A stretch of DNA of 64,000 nucleotides from an uncultured Candidatus Saccharibacteria bacterium (GTDB lineage: Bacteria; Patescibacteriota; Saccharimonadia; Saccharimonadales; Saccharimonadaceae), in the NCBI GenBank assembly GCA_947168825.1, contig CAMVNH010000002.1, positions 94,457 through 158,456 of the forward strand. Direction: 5' to 3'. Below the pieces are notes generated by a model. The model was given only the letters and a program-made list of their open reading frames with translations. It did no database searches and had not been told where the DNA came from. The position numbers and the translations under genes are program-made. This document shows positions 26,595 to 36,747 of the stretch, one piece after another. Within the stretch, counting starts at the first letter, position 1. Each line of letters opens with the position of its first letter.

Positions 26595-28247
26595 ATGACA
26601 AGTAAAAAATGTAAATACATTTTTGTGACGGGAGGGGTGTTGTCTGGGGTCGGAAAGGGAATTACTGCGGCTTCAATGGGGGCGATTTTGAAGGCAAAGG
26701 GCTTTAAGGTAACGATGCAGAAATGCGATCCGTATCTAAATGTGGATGCAGGGCTTTTAAATCCGGTCGAACATGGAGAATGTTATGTGACGCATGATGG
26801 GGTGGAGACAGACCTTGACTTGGGGCATTATGAGCGATTTTTGGATTTCGAAACATCAAAATATTCGATTACGCTGTCGGGCGGGATTTATAAGGAGCTG
26901 ATCGAAAAAGAGCGTGCGGGTGGTTTTCACGGAAAGACGGTGCAGTTAGTGCCGCATTTTACTAATCTTGTGATGGAGAAGATTGAGAAGGCTTCGACTG
27001 GGTCGGATGTACATATTGTAGAAATTGGGGGAACGGTGGGTGACTATGAGGGGCTGCCGTTTATTGAGGCGATTCGGTTGTTTGCAAATAAAGTGGGGCG
27101 GCGGAATTGTTTGTATCTTTCGGTGGTATATGTGCCGTGGATTAATACTTCTAAGGAACTGAAAACAAAGCCGGCACAGAATGCTTTGAAGGATTTGCGT
27201 GGATTCGGAATTATTCCAGATATTGTTTGCGTGAGGACGGAGAAGCCGTGCCCGCGGGCGATTTGTGAAAAGATTGCGGCATTTTCGGGGATTTCGGGCG
27301 ATGCAGTGGTGAACCTGCCGGATATTGATTCGGTGTATGACGTACCGTTTAATGTGCTGAAATCAGGGGTGCTGGAGATTTTGAATGATTTTGTGGGAGA
27401 TGATTCGGAGCCTGATATGTCGAAGTGGGCAGATTTTTCGGCATGGCGGGCAACAGATTGGGAAAAGACTGTGCGAGTTGGATTAGTGGCAAAATATGTC
27501 GGAAATGAGGATACGTATATTTGTGTAACCGAGGCATTAAAGGCGGCCGCGGCACATAACAAAGTCAATTTGGATATAGTTTGGATTAATGCGGAAAGTG
27601 CAGGGGACGAGGACTTTGAGGCTGTCGATGGTTTAGTAGTGCCAGGAGGATTTGGCGCGCGAGGAGCAGAAGGGAAGATTGCTGCAGCTACGTACGCACT
27701 TTCTCATGATAAGCCGTATCTTGGACTTTGTCTTGGAATGCAGATGGCGTGTGTGGCGGCAGCGCGGCGAGGAGGGCTCAAAGGCGCCGGGAGTGAAGAG
27801 TTTATAGAAGGTAAGAAGCCGCGGAATTTTGAGAACGTGATATATATTATGGAGGGACAAGAGGGGAAGCAGTCGACCGGTGGAACGATGCGGCTTGGTG
27901 ATTATCCAGCGATTTTGAAGAAAGGGACTAAGGTTGCAGAGGCTTATCGTGATGAGTTGGAAAATTGTGGCGTTTATATTATGGGGACGGAAATTTTGAA
28001 GAATGGTGATGTAAAGGTGATTGAACGACATCGTCATCGCTACGAAGTTAATCAGAAATATTTGGATGCGATTCGTGATGGTGGGATAAAAGTTTCTGGG
28101 ACTTCTCCAGATGGGAAATTGGTTGAGTTTGTTGAAGCGCCTGACTGTAAGTTCTTTGTTGCAACACAGGCTCATCCGGAGTTTAAGTCGCGACCACTTT
28201 CGGTACACCCGTTGTTTATGGAATTTATTAAGAGTATGAAAGATTAG
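26595..28247 (+). CDS. pyrG: CTP synthase
   Basis: KYIFVTGGVLSGVGKGITAASMG...GLCLGMQMA. Confidence 0.98.
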   Translation: MTSKKCKYIFVTGGVLSGVGKGITAASMGAILKAKGFKVTMQKCDPYLNVDAGLLNPVEHGECYVTHDGVETDLDLGHYERFLDFETSKYSITLSGGIYKELIEKERAGGFHGKTVQLVPHFTNLVMEKIEKASTGSDVHIVEIGGTVGDYEGLPFIEAIRLFANKVGRRNCLYLSVVYVPWINTSKELKTKPAQNALKDLRGFGIIPDIVCVRTEKPCPRAICEKIAAFSGISGDAVVNLPDIDSVYDVPFNVLKSGVLEILNDFVGDDSEPDMSKWADFSAWRATDWEKTVRVGLVAKYVGNEDTYICVTEALKAAAAHNKVNLDIVWINAESAGDEDFEAVDGLVVPGGFGARGAEGKIAAATYALSHDKPYLGLCLGMQMACVAAARRGGLKGAGSEEFIEGKKPRNFENVIYIMEGQEGKQSTGGTMRLGDYPAILKKGTKVAEAYRDELENCGVYIMGTEILKNGDVKVIERHRHRYEVNQKYLDAIRDGGIKVSGTSPDGKLVEFVEAPDCKFFVATQAHPEFKSRPLSVHPLFMEFIKSMKD

Positions 28248-28597
28248 TTTAAATTAGTGAGCTTTCGACTAATGTCGTAGAGTTTTTGAATGTGGTTTTC
28301 GAGAAAATAGTAGTGTTTCACATAGAAGAAAGTAAGTATTACTAAAATAATAGTTGCAGTGAGACATGGGAGGGTAATTAGCCAGTTTGTTTTGACAGTA
28401 CTGAGACTGAGCGCAGAGACTGGTAACATGATAAGTGTTAAAGTGGCGAAGAAGAGGGTGATAATGAGATGGATGAGACGTTCGTGTTGAAAGTTTTGCA
28501 GCATTTCTCGATGGTAGGAAATAAGTTCCGGGCTACGGTCTTTGTTAGTTAATTGTTTTTTGATGAAGGATTCATAATTTTTGACACGTTGTTCCAT
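28244..28597 (-). CDS. Small two-TM membrane protein
   Basis: 117-aa ORF, hydrophobic segments, leaderless-type promoter. Confidence 0.65.
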   Translation of the reverse strand: MEQRVKNYESFIKKQLTNKDRSPELISYHREMLQNFQHERLIHLIITLFFATLTLIMLPVSALSLSTVKTNWLITLPCLTATIILVILTFFYVKHYYFLENHIQKLYDISRKLTNLN

Positions 28598-28654
28598 GGT
28601 TTTTATTATAGCACGAGTATTTGTGATAAGGGGAGAATGTGGTAGAATATAGAT

Positions 28655-30298
28655 ATGGAAGAAATACAGAATTGGCTCTTGAACGTTGTTTTGGAGGTTT
28701 TTGGTGTGGAGATTTTGCCAGAAGTGACGGTGGCGCCGGAAGAGATGAATGCGGACTTTTCATCAAATATAGCGATGCAGCTAACGAGAGAGTTGCATAT
28801 TGCGCCGAGAGAAATTGCAGAGAAAATTGTTGGTGTGCTGAACAGTAATAACGAGTTTTCGAGCCAGTTTAGTGTAGAGATAGCTGGTCCAGGTTTTTTG
28901 AATTTTATATCATCAGATGAGTATTTTAAGCGGAAGTTGGCAGATTTTCGGGCTGATTTTGAAAAAAATATATCACAGGATGAATATTCTGGAAAGACGG
29001 TGATTTGCGAATTCTCAGATCCGAATCCGTTTAAGGTGCTTCATGTTGGACATCTGTATACTTCGATTGTGGGGGATGCGATTTCGCGGTTGGTAGAGTT
29101 CGCGGGGGGACGTGTTGTTCGTGCGAATTTTGGCGGAGATGTTGGTCTGCATGTGGCTAAAACTTTGTATGCGGTAATGAAAGATGGTGTAGACACTTCT
29201 GATATTGAGACAATAGCGAGGTGCTACGTAGAGGGGACGAATGCGTACGAAGAAGATGAACAGGCAAGAGCAGAAATTACGCGACTGAACAAATTAATTT
29301 ATCAGATTGCTGAGAGTGGCGAGAAAGAGGGCAAACTTGCAAAACTGTATTGGGTAGGAAGAGAAGTAAGCTATAAGTATTTTGAAGATTTTTATGCTCG
29401 GGTTGGGGTGAAGTTTGATAAATATTACCCTGAATCGACAGTAGCTAGGCGGGGGTTAAAAGAAGTCTCTGAGCATATTGGTGAGGTGTATGAGAAAAGT
29501 GATGGAGCAGTAGTGTTTCCGGGTGAGAAGTATGACTTACATACGCGCGTGTTCATAAATGCTGAAGGGTTGCCGACGTACGAGGCAAAGGACGTAGGAT
29601 TATTGTTTACAAAATGGGATGACTATAAATTTGACAAGTCGATTGTGATCACGGGCAATGACATTATCGATTATATGAAAGTGGTACTAAAGTCGGTGTC
29701 ATTATATGCACCGGAATTGGTTGAGAGAACTAAGCATATTACGCATGGAAATGTACGATTGCCAGGGAATGAAAAAATGTCATCTAGAAAAGGGAATTTT
29801 ATTCGTGCGGTAGATGTGTTGGATAGCGTTTCTGAACTGGTGCCGGATGAGAAGGTGGCACTTTCGGCGATAAAATATGCATTTTTGAAATATCGAATCG
29901 GTGGGAATATTGAATTCGATGCCCATGAGTCGGTGTCGACTACGGGGAATTCTGGTGTTTATCTGCAATACTCTTCTGTTAGGGCGAAGAAAATTTTAGC
30001 GAAGGAGATGGCTGGTGGTGGGGCAGAGAAATGGAAATTAGATGAACATGAGCGAAAGTTGATACGGAAGGTCTTAGAATATAGAATAGTACTAAAAGAT
30101 GCGGTTTCTGAGCTTGCACCGCATAAGATTGCGAATTATTTGTTCGAAGTTTCACAAGAGTTTTCGAGATTTTATGAGAACGTGAAGGTGGCAGGTTCGG
30201 AAAATGAGAAGGAGCGGCGAGAAATTGTGGCGGCATATTTGGATGTAATGATGCATGGCTTAGGTTTAATGGGGATTGAAGTCCCGGAGGAGATGTAA
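28655..30298 (+). CDS. argS: Arginyl-tRNA synthetase
   Basis: EFSDPNPFKVLHVGHLYTSIVGDAISRL, VRLPGNEKMSSRKGN. Confidence 0.96.
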   Translation: MEEIQNWLLNVVLEVFGVEILPEVTVAPEEMNADFSSNIAMQLTRELHIAPREIAEKIVGVLNSNNEFSSQFSVEIAGPGFLNFISSDEYFKRKLADFRADFEKNISQDEYSGKTVICEFSDPNPFKVLHVGHLYTSIVGDAISRLVEFAGGRVVRANFGGDVGLHVAKTLYAVMKDGVDTSDIETIARCYVEGTNAYEEDEQARAEITRLNKLIYQIAESGEKEGKLAKLYWVGREVSYKYFEDFYARVGVKFDKYYPESTVARRGLKEVSEHIGEVYEKSDGAVVFPGEKYDLHTRVFINAEGLPTYEAKDVGLLFTKWDDYKFDKSIVITGNDIIDYMKVVLKSVSLYAPELVERTKHITHGNVRLPGNEKMSSRKGNFIRAVDVLDSVSELVPDEKVALSAIKYAFLKYRIGGNIEFDAHESVSTTGNSGVYLQYSSVRAKKILAKEMAGGGAEKWKLDEHERKLIRKVLEYRIVLKDAVSELAPHKIANYLFEVSQEFSRFYENVKVAGSENEKERREIVAAYLDVMMHGLGLMGIEVPEEM

Positions 30299-30861
30299 TG
30301 GCGAAAACAGCGACACTTTTATGGGTAGATTTAGAAATGACAGGATTGGTTCCAGGGAAGGATAAAATTTTGGAGGTGGCGGCGATTGCGACGGATTGGA
30401 ATTTGGAGCCAGTGGCGGAATTTACAGCGGTGGTAAAAGTGGATCCTGAGTTGATGCATGAGCGGATGGTGGGTTCGTTCTGGGATAAGAATAGTGAGTC
30501 ACGAGATGGATTGATGGCGCAAAATGAGAGCGGAAAGAGTGCAGCAGAAGTTGAGAAAGATTTGATAAATTGGGTTGACAAATATTTTATGAAGAATCCG
30601 ATTAAGGGGGATGATAAATATGACGGAAAGGTGATTCTTGCGGGGAATTCGATTCATCAGGATAGAAAGTTTATTGATATTGAGTGGTCAGAACTTTCAA
30701 AGCGATTGCACTATCGGATGCTGGATGTGTCGGCATGGAAGTTGTATTTTGAAGGGGCTAGGGGTAAGAAGTTTACCAAGCGTGAGGCTCATCGGGCGCT
30801 TGATGATATTCAAGGTTCGATTGATGAACTAAAATGGTATTTAAGTTTTATGAAAGATTAA
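30298..30861 (+). CDS. orn: Oligoribonuclease
   Basis: LLWVDLEMTGLVPGKDKILEVAAIATDWNLEPV; GNSIHQDRKFID; HRALDDIQGSIDELK. Confidence 0.95.
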   Translation: MAKTATLLWVDLEMTGLVPGKDKILEVAAIATDWNLEPVAEFTAVVKVDPELMHERMVGSFWDKNSESRDGLMAQNESGKSAAEVEKDLINWVDKYFMKNPIKGDDKYDGKVILAGNSIHQDRKFIDIEWSELSKRLHYRMLDVSAWKLYFEGARGKKFTKREAHRALDDIQGSIDELKWYLSFMKD

Positions 30862-30862
30862 G

Positions 30863-31180
30863 ATGGATATTGATATAGATAAAATTTCGGGAATAGGAGA
30901 ATACGTAGAGAAGGCCCTAGAAGTGAATAAAGAGAAGATGAGGGTTTTTCATGTTGGAGATGATGCGGCAGACAAGGCTTTCTTGGTTATTCGTAAGAAC
31001 ACGATTGAACTCAGAACGGATAGAAAGTTGGGGCAACTACTTCGGGAGAAATATGAGAGTGTGATGGAAAGTCGATATTTTGGGCGGGGTGGAATTGAAA
31101 TTGTGAATTCTGGGCAGCTACAAAAAGACGAGGTCGAGGACCTCGTCAGGTTGAGTTATAATCTAACTATTTCTTTGTAG
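30863..31180 (+). CDS. Hypothetical protein (MmcQ/YjbR-like length, family not established)
   Basis: 105-aa ORF following orn. Confidence 0.55.
   Translation: MDIDIDKISGIGEYVEKALEVNKEKMRVFHVGDDAADKAFLVIRKNTIELRTDRKLGQLLREKYESVMESRYFGRGGIEIVNSGQLQKDEVEDLVRLSYNLTISL
31122..31147 (-). terminator. Intrinsic terminator of mscL embedded in the convergent CDS
   Basis: GACGAGGTC-CTC-GACCTCGTC-TTTTT on the minus strand. Confidence 0.8.
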
Positions 31181-31583
31181 ATTTTTTAGCCTTTTTTAGC
31201 TCAGTGGCTTTTGCGACGGCTTTCTCTTTAGCCTTTTCGGCTTTTGCTTTAGCTTCAGCATTGATTTTGTTGACAGCTCGGATAGCAACGAAAATCGAGA
31301 AGGCGATGATTAGAAAATCGACGATGTTCTGGATGAAATTGCCGTAGCGGATGACGGCAGCATCACCAGTGCCAAAGAAGTTTGGAATTGTGATTGCGAG
31401 ATTAGTAAAGTTGACGCCACCGGCGAGGAGTCCGACGATAGGCATGATAATATCGTTAACAAGGGAGTTTACGATTTTTGTAAAGGCACTACCGATAACG
31501 ATACCAACGGCAAGGTCCATGACACTACCCTGGCTAATAAAAGTTTTGAATTCTTCGATGAATGATGGTTTCTTCTTACTCAT
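31167..31583 (-). CDS. mscL: Large-conductance mechanosensitive channel
   Basis: FIEEFKTFISQGSVMDLAVGIVIGSAFTKIVNSLVNDIIMPIVGLL. Confidence 0.96.
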   Translation of the reverse strand: MSKKKPSFIEEFKTFISQGSVMDLAVGIVIGSAFTKIVNSLVNDIIMPIVGLLAGGVNFTNLAITIPNFFGTGDAAVIRYGNFIQNIVDFLIIAFSIFVAIRAVNKINAEAKAKAEKAKEKAVAKATELKKAKKSTKK

Positions 31584-31614
31584 AATGAGTATATTATAAC
31601 ACAAAATCTAAGAT

Positions 31615-32229
31615 TTAGGAAGTACTGTCGGAATAATTAGAAAGTGTCTCATAGATACCGGCAAGGTTGGCATAGGAATTACTGAGAACATTTTTGACGT
31701 CGGAGTTGTTTGTGCGGCTTAGGCATTCGGATTCTAGAGACATGAGGAGCCCGGTTTGAAGAGTCAGGATGCGGACGTAGTTACGATCCAATAGGCCGTT
31801 TAAGCGAGCTTTTTCAAGTTCGGCGTTCACATTTTCGATGTAGGTAGCCTCTTTCTCGGTGATTTTTTCAGAGATTTTACCGTTTTTTAAGCCATAAACG
31901 GAGGATAAGAGTTCGGTGGTTTTGCTGGATGTTTCGGTAAGGATAGATGATAACGAGCTAGCAATAGAGCGGAGTTCCGAAGATTTAGCCTGTTTGTTAT
32001 AGGTAGAAATAGTTTTAGAAAGGTTGACAGAACGGAGGTTAATTTGGGAGACAAGATCCACGCCTTTTTCGCTACCGCTAGAGAGAGAGCCACCGATGAT
32101 AATGATAATAGTGATTAAAACAATAGCGCCAAGAATAATCATTAGCTTTGGAGAGAATAAACTATTAGAGTTTGTTTTAGAAGCACGATTTTCGGCAGAG
32201 ATCTGATTAAGATAGGCGATGTTATCCAT
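31615..32229 (-). CDS. Single-TM hypothetical protein
   Basis: Start 32229 with TATAAT 6 nt upstream; TM LMIILGAIVLITIIIIIGG. Confidence 0.7.
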   Translation of the reverse strand: MDNIAYLNQISAENRASKTNSNSLFSPKLMIILGAIVLITIIIIIGGSLSSGSEKGVDLVSQINLRSVNLSKTISTYNKQAKSSELRSIASSLSSILTETSSKTTELLSSVYGLKNGKISEKITEKEATYIENVNAELEKARLNGLLDRNYVRILTLQTGLLMSLESECLSRTNNSDVKNVLSNSYANLAGIYETLSNYSDSTS

Positions 32230-32258
32230 AAGGATATTATATATGATAAAATGTAAAT

Positions 32259-33875
32259 ATGGAAGACGCAAAGGAGGAAATAAAGGCGCGGCTTGCAGTT
32301 GAGGATGTGGTGGGTCAGTATATTGAATTGTCGCGCGCGGGAAGGAATTTGAAGGGAAGGTCACCTTGGGGAGTGGATAAGACCCCGTCTTTTATGGTGT
32401 CACCAGATAAAGGAATATGGCATGATTTTTCAGCAAATAAGGGCGGTGATATCTTTACTTTTATTATGGAGGTTGAGGGGATTTCTTTTCGTGAGGCTCT
32501 GGAGAAGTTGGCAGCCCAAGCTGGTGTGGAATTGAAAAAATATTCAAATGATGATAGGAGGCAGGCGCAACGAAAGGTAAGAGCGAGAGAGGTGAATGAG
32601 TGGGCGTGTAAGTATTACCAAGTAGCGCTTTCAAAAAATAAGCCGGTATGTGAATACGTATTTTATAAGCGGAACTTAAATCGTGCAACGGTTAAGGAAT
32701 TTAGGATTGGTTATTCTCCACGTCAGGGTATGGCGTTAGTGGAATTTTTGAAGAAAAAGGGGTATTCGATTGCGGAGATGGGGGATGCGGGGGTATTGAA
32801 TCGGTTTTCGAAAGATCTTTTTCGTGGGCGAATGCAAGTGCCGTTTATCGATACGAATGGACAAGTGGTTGGATTTACGGCTAGAATTTTAGAACAGGGT
32901 GAGCCAAAATATTTGAACACGCCGGATACTTTTCTATTTAATAAGTCACGTTATATTTTTGGGTTGTATCAGGCGAAAGAGGCGATCAGGCGGGATGGTT
33001 TCGTAGTGATTGTGGAGGGGAATATGGATGTAATATCTTCACATCAGGCTGGAGTGAAGCAGGCTGTGGCGACATCGGGAACGGCTATGACAGAACAGCA
33101 TTTAAAGATATTGTCACGATTAACGAACGATGTGAGATTGGCTTATGATGGGGATGAAGCCGGGGTGAAGGCCACCGAGAGGGCAATTAATTTGGCGGGT
33201 AGCTTGGGGATAAATTTGTCGGTTATTTCAGATTATCATGGAGCAAAAGATCCTGATGAGTTGATTCAGAAGGGGCCGGAGCTTTGGCAGGAAGCAGTGA
33301 AAAATTATTGTCCAGCAGTGGATTGGTTGCTGGAAAAATATGAAGAAAGATTGGATCTCTCGACTGGGCAAGGTAAGCGTGAGTATTCAGATGTGGCGAT
33401 GAAGGTAATTTCGTATTTGTCAGATGCGGTAGAGCGCTCTCACTATGAGAAGAAGGTGGCGAAGATTTTGGATGTTTCGGTGGAAGATTTGAAGGCAAAA
33501 AAGGTGAATACTGGCAATCGTGTAAAAAAGTTGAAAGCCATTCGAAACGAAATTGTGGGGTTTGAGAAGCTGAAGGGTATTGAGGATAATTTGTTAGCTA
33601 TTATGATCTATGGGGGAGAGGCTGGAGCAAAAATAAATTTGGAAATGCCAGAGGACGAAGCAAGGCTAGCGGAACTGTCTTTGATATATGAAACAAGATA
33701 TGCAGAGTGGGACCAAGAGGCGTTGGAAAGAGAAGTGGCAGAATTACAGAAAAATTATGAGATAGAATTAAAGCAGCAAAAAATTGCGGAATTATCTAGA
33801 AGGCTTGAAGAAGATTTGGATGAAGAGGAGAGCAAAAGCGTTTTGCGGGAAATTGTGAAGCTGCAAAAGGGTTGA
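32259..33875 (+). CDS. dnaG: DNA primase
   Basis: GRNLKGRSPWGVDKTPSFMVSPDKGIWHDFSANKGGDIFTFIM; toprim VIVEGNMDVISSHQAG, RLAYDGDEAGVKAT. Confidence 0.94.
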   Translation: MEDAKEEIKARLAVEDVVGQYIELSRAGRNLKGRSPWGVDKTPSFMVSPDKGIWHDFSANKGGDIFTFIMEVEGISFREALEKLAAQAGVELKKYSNDDRRQAQRKVRAREVNEWACKYYQVALSKNKPVCEYVFYKRNLNRATVKEFRIGYSPRQGMALVEFLKKKGYSIAEMGDAGVLNRFSKDLFRGRMQVPFIDTNGQVVGFTARILEQGEPKYLNTPDTFLFNKSRYIFGLYQAKEAIRRDGFVVIVEGNMDVISSHQAGVKQAVATSGTAMTEQHLKILSRLTNDVRLAYDGDEAGVKATERAINLAGSLGINLSVISDYHGAKDPDELIQKGPELWQEAVKNYCPAVDWLLEKYEERLDLSTGQGKREYSDVAMKVISYLSDAVERSHYEKKVAKILDVSVEDLKAKKVNTGNRVKKLKAIRNEIVGFEKLKGIEDNLLAIMIYGGEAGAKINLEMPEDEARLAELSLIYETRYAEWDQEALEREVAELQKNYEIELKQQKIAELSRRLEEDLDEEESKSVLREIVKLQKG

Positions 33876-33907
33876 AAAAACACTTGAAACATGTATAATT
33901 TATGGTA

Positions 33908-34876
33908 ATGGATAATGAGAATGAAGAAGTTTTATTGAAAAATGTTCAGATTGATGATGATCCGAGCATAAGCGAACTTGCAGATGAGGAAGAGCTTTCC
34001 GATGAAGAGCTTGAGATTACTGTAGATAACGTAGATGCGTTTGCTGATGATTCCGTGAGATTATACTTGCGCGAGATTGGTAAGATTCCGTTACTTTCTC
34101 AAGAGGAGGAACAGAAACTTGCACAGAAGATCTTGAAGGGGGATAAGAAGGCTAAAGACAAGATGGTCGAAGCGAACATGAGATTGGTGGTCTCGATTGC
34201 TAAGCGATATTCTGGTCGTGGATTGGATTTTTTGGACTTAATTCAGGAAGGTAATACTGGTCTTCTCCGCGCGGTGGAGAAGTTTGACCCGTCGAAGGGA
34301 TTTAAATTCTCGACCTATGCGACATGGTGGATTCGTCAGGCGATTACGAGAGCAATTGCCGATCAGGCACGAACAATTCGAATTCCAGTACACATGGTGG
34401 AGACGATTAACAAAACTTTACGTGCAACTCGGAAGTTGACTCAGGAGTTAAATCGTGAACCAACGATTGAAGAGATCGCCAAAGAAATGGATATGGAGCC
34501 TGAGAAAGTCGAGTATGTGATGCGGATTAAACAGGACATCGCATCACTTGATCAAAGTGTAGGAAGAGATGGCGACGACGAGGATTCGGTGTTAGGCGAT
34601 TTCGTAGAGGATGAGGAACGAGCGACTCCGGAAGATTCGGCAGCATCGCAAATTTTGAAGGAACAGCTTGCAGAAATTATTTCAACGCTTTCGGATAGGG
34701 AACAGAAGATCATTAAGCTGCGCTTTGGTATTGGTGGTGGACGCTCGCATACGCTCGAAGAAGTTGGTGCAGAATTTTCGGTCACTAGGGAACGAATCCG
34801 TCAGATTGAGGCAAAAGCGTTATCTAAATTACGTAAACACAAAGATACGAAGAAGCTACATGAGTATCTAAAATAA
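33908..34876 (+). CDS. rpoD: Primary sigma factor
   Basis: [17 protein letters not shown]...[32 protein letters not shown]...[28 protein letters not shown]. Confidence 0.96.
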   Translation: MDNENEEVLLKNVQIDDDPSISELADEEELSDEELEITVDNVDAFADDSVRLYLREIGKIPLLSQEEEQKLAQKILKGDKKAKDKMVEANMRLVVSIAKRYSGRGLDFLDLIQEGNTGLLRAVEKFDPSKGFKFSTYATWWIRQAITRAIADQARTIRIPVHMVETINKTLRATRKLTQELNREPTIEEIAKEMDMEPEKVEYVMRIKQDIASLDQSVGRDGDDEDSVLGDFVEDEERATPEDSAASQILKEQLAEIISTLSDREQKIIKLRFGIGGGRSHTLEEVGAEFSVTRERIRQIEAKALSKLRKHKDTKKLHEYLK

Positions 34877-34885
34877 GGAGGTTTT

Positions 34886-35281
34886 ATGCGAGTTTGGAGG
34901 AAGTTTGTAGGCTTGGTGGTGGCGGTAGCGATGGTTTTGGTACCAATGGTAGTAGCAGTCCCAGTTTATGCGGATAATGATAATTGTGTGGAGACCTCGA
35001 TTATTGGCGGCGGGAGCTATTGTGATGATGGTGAAGGAAGTGGTGTCTATCAGATTTTGAATATTATTCTGAATGTATTGCTCGTGGGTATAGGTATATT
35101 GGGTGTACTTGGGATTGTGATTTCAGGTATTCAATATCTTACAGCGGCGGATAATGAGCAACAGATGGCGACCGCAAAGAAGAGAATTGTCGAAGTGGTC
35201 ATCGGCTTAGCCATCTATGCTGTAATGTATGTGGCTCTACAATGGTTAATTCCTGGCGGGATTTTTAATAGTGGTAGTTAA
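34886..35281 (+). CDS. Small TrbC/VirB2-pilin-like membrane protein
   Basis: Signal peptide and two TM helices (ILNVLLVGIGILGVLGIVISGIQYLTAADNEQQMATAKKRIVEVVIGLAIYAVMYVAL). Confidence 0.55.
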   Translation: MRVWRKFVGLVVAVAMVLVPMVVAVPVYADNDNCVETSIIGGGSYCDDGEGSGVYQILNIILNVLLVGIGILGVLGIVISGIQYLTAADNEQQMATAKKRIVEVVIGLAIYAVMYVALQWLIPGGIFNSGS

Positions 35282-36155
35282 GGATAGGGTTGTTGTAGTC
35301 TATAATCCGCGGTCATCTAAGGCTGTGCGGGTAGAACGAGAAGTTTTAGACAACTTGAAGGATGGTGGGCGTGATTTTGGCGTATATAAAGTACGAGAAA
35401 CGAGCGTAAGTGACAATGCAAAGAGACTGGCTAATTTTTTGCGGCGCGGTGATATAGTAATCGTGGCGGGTGGCGATGGGACGGCGACGATTGGTTTAAA
35501 TGGGGTGGCGCTGTCGAAGGAAAAAGTAAAACTTGCGGTTCTGCCGTACGGTAATTTTAATGATATGGCTAGGATGCTTAGATGTAAGAATTTGGAACAG
35601 ATTTTTGAATCTAAGCGGGTGCGGAAATTATATCCGATGGAAATGCTAGTTGATGGTAAGCATTTTCGATATGCTTCGTGCTATTTTACAATAGGGATGT
35701 TTGCGGAGAGTACTAAAATTTTCGATAAGCCAGCAACGAGGAAGGCCTTGCAGAAGGGAAATAGATCTCTAGGTTTTTCGATTTTGAGATTGGTAGAGTG
35801 GTGGAGAAAGAACCGGAGAAAGAAATTTTTGCCGAGCGATCTCTCGGCGACGGATATATTGGCGGTGAATGGTAGAAGTATGGCGAGGATTATGCGAGGA
35901 GATAAAAAGCTAGCTTTTTCAAAGGAAGGATTTTTGGCTTCGAAGCAGAGGTTGTCTTCTTGGGTGGCTATTGGCTGGTTTATGTTTAGGAGTATGATTT
36001 TTCGGGTTCCAGGGGGGGTAGCAAAGGATATGAAATTGGAATTTGATAAGGAAGTGAAGCTGAAAGTACAGGCCGAGGGGGAATGTACTGATGTGAAATG
36101 TAAAAAATTAGAGGTGATTAAGCCGGGTCTGGCGGTAGAAGTTATCACTAGATAG
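35271..36155 (+). CDS. Diacylglycerol kinase family lipid kinase
   Basis: VVVYNPRSSKA...RRGDIVIVAGGDGTATIGLNG...LAVLPYGNFNDMARML. Confidence 0.85.
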   Translation: MVVKDRVVVVYNPRSSKAVRVEREVLDNLKDGGRDFGVYKVRETSVSDNAKRLANFLRRGDIVIVAGGDGTATIGLNGVALSKEKVKLAVLPYGNFNDMARMLRCKNLEQIFESKRVRKLYPMEMLVDGKHFRYASCYFTIGMFAESTKIFDKPATRKALQKGNRSLGFSILRLVEWWRKNRRKKFLPSDLSATDILAVNGRSMARIMRGDKKLAFSKEGFLASKQRLSSWVAIGWFMFRSMIFRVPGGVAKDMKLEFDKEVKLKVQAEGECTDVKCKKLEVIKPGLAVEVITR

Positions 36156-36173
36156 TGGTATACTTAGAGTAAT

Positions 36174-36746
36174 ATGAAGGATAAAGACGTAAAGATTGTA
36201 GCTTATGTTGGGATGAGCGGGAGTGGCAAATCGGTAGCAGTGGATTATATGACCGATAAGGGTTACCCAAAGATTTATTTTGGTGGGATGATTTACAAAG
36301 AGATGAAACGTAGAGGTATAGAACGGACTGAAGACGGAGAGAGTGAGAAACATTTTCGGGAGATGATTCGGGAAACTGAGGGTAAAGATTGGGTCGTAAG
36401 GCAGGTGATTGAGGAAACGCATCGATTGATTGAAGCGGGACAAAAGCGGATTGTGCTTGATGGGGTCTATTCGTGGACAGAATATTTAGCGTTAAAGCGT
36501 GAATTTACTGGAGAGATGACGTTTATTGCTATCGTGGTGCCAAAAAAGTTGCGTTATAAACGTGTGGCTGAACGGGTGGATAGGCCGTTCACATTGGAGC
36601 AGATTAGAGAGCGTGATCGCTCCGAGATTGAAAATTTGGAGAAGGGCGGACCGATCGCGGCTGCGGACTACTATGTATTAAACGATGGAAGTGTATCTGC
36701 GATGACAAATAAAATTGACGAAATCTTGAAGGAAATCGAATTCTAG
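36174..36746 (+). CDS. Dephospho-CoA kinase-like P-loop nucleotide kinase
   Basis: VAYVGMSGSGKSVAVDYM; kinase-like C-term RDRSEIENLEKGGPIAAADYYVLNDGS. Confidence 0.75.
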   Translation: MKDKDVKIVAYVGMSGSGKSVAVDYMTDKGYPKIYFGGMIYKEMKRRGIERTEDGESEKHFREMIRETEGKDWVVRQVIEETHRLIEAGQKRIVLDGVYSWTEYLALKREFTGEMTFIAIVVPKKLRYKRVAERVDRPFTLEQIRERDRSEIENLEKGGPIAAADYYVLNDGSVSAMTNKIDEILKEIEF

Positions 36747-36747
36747 A

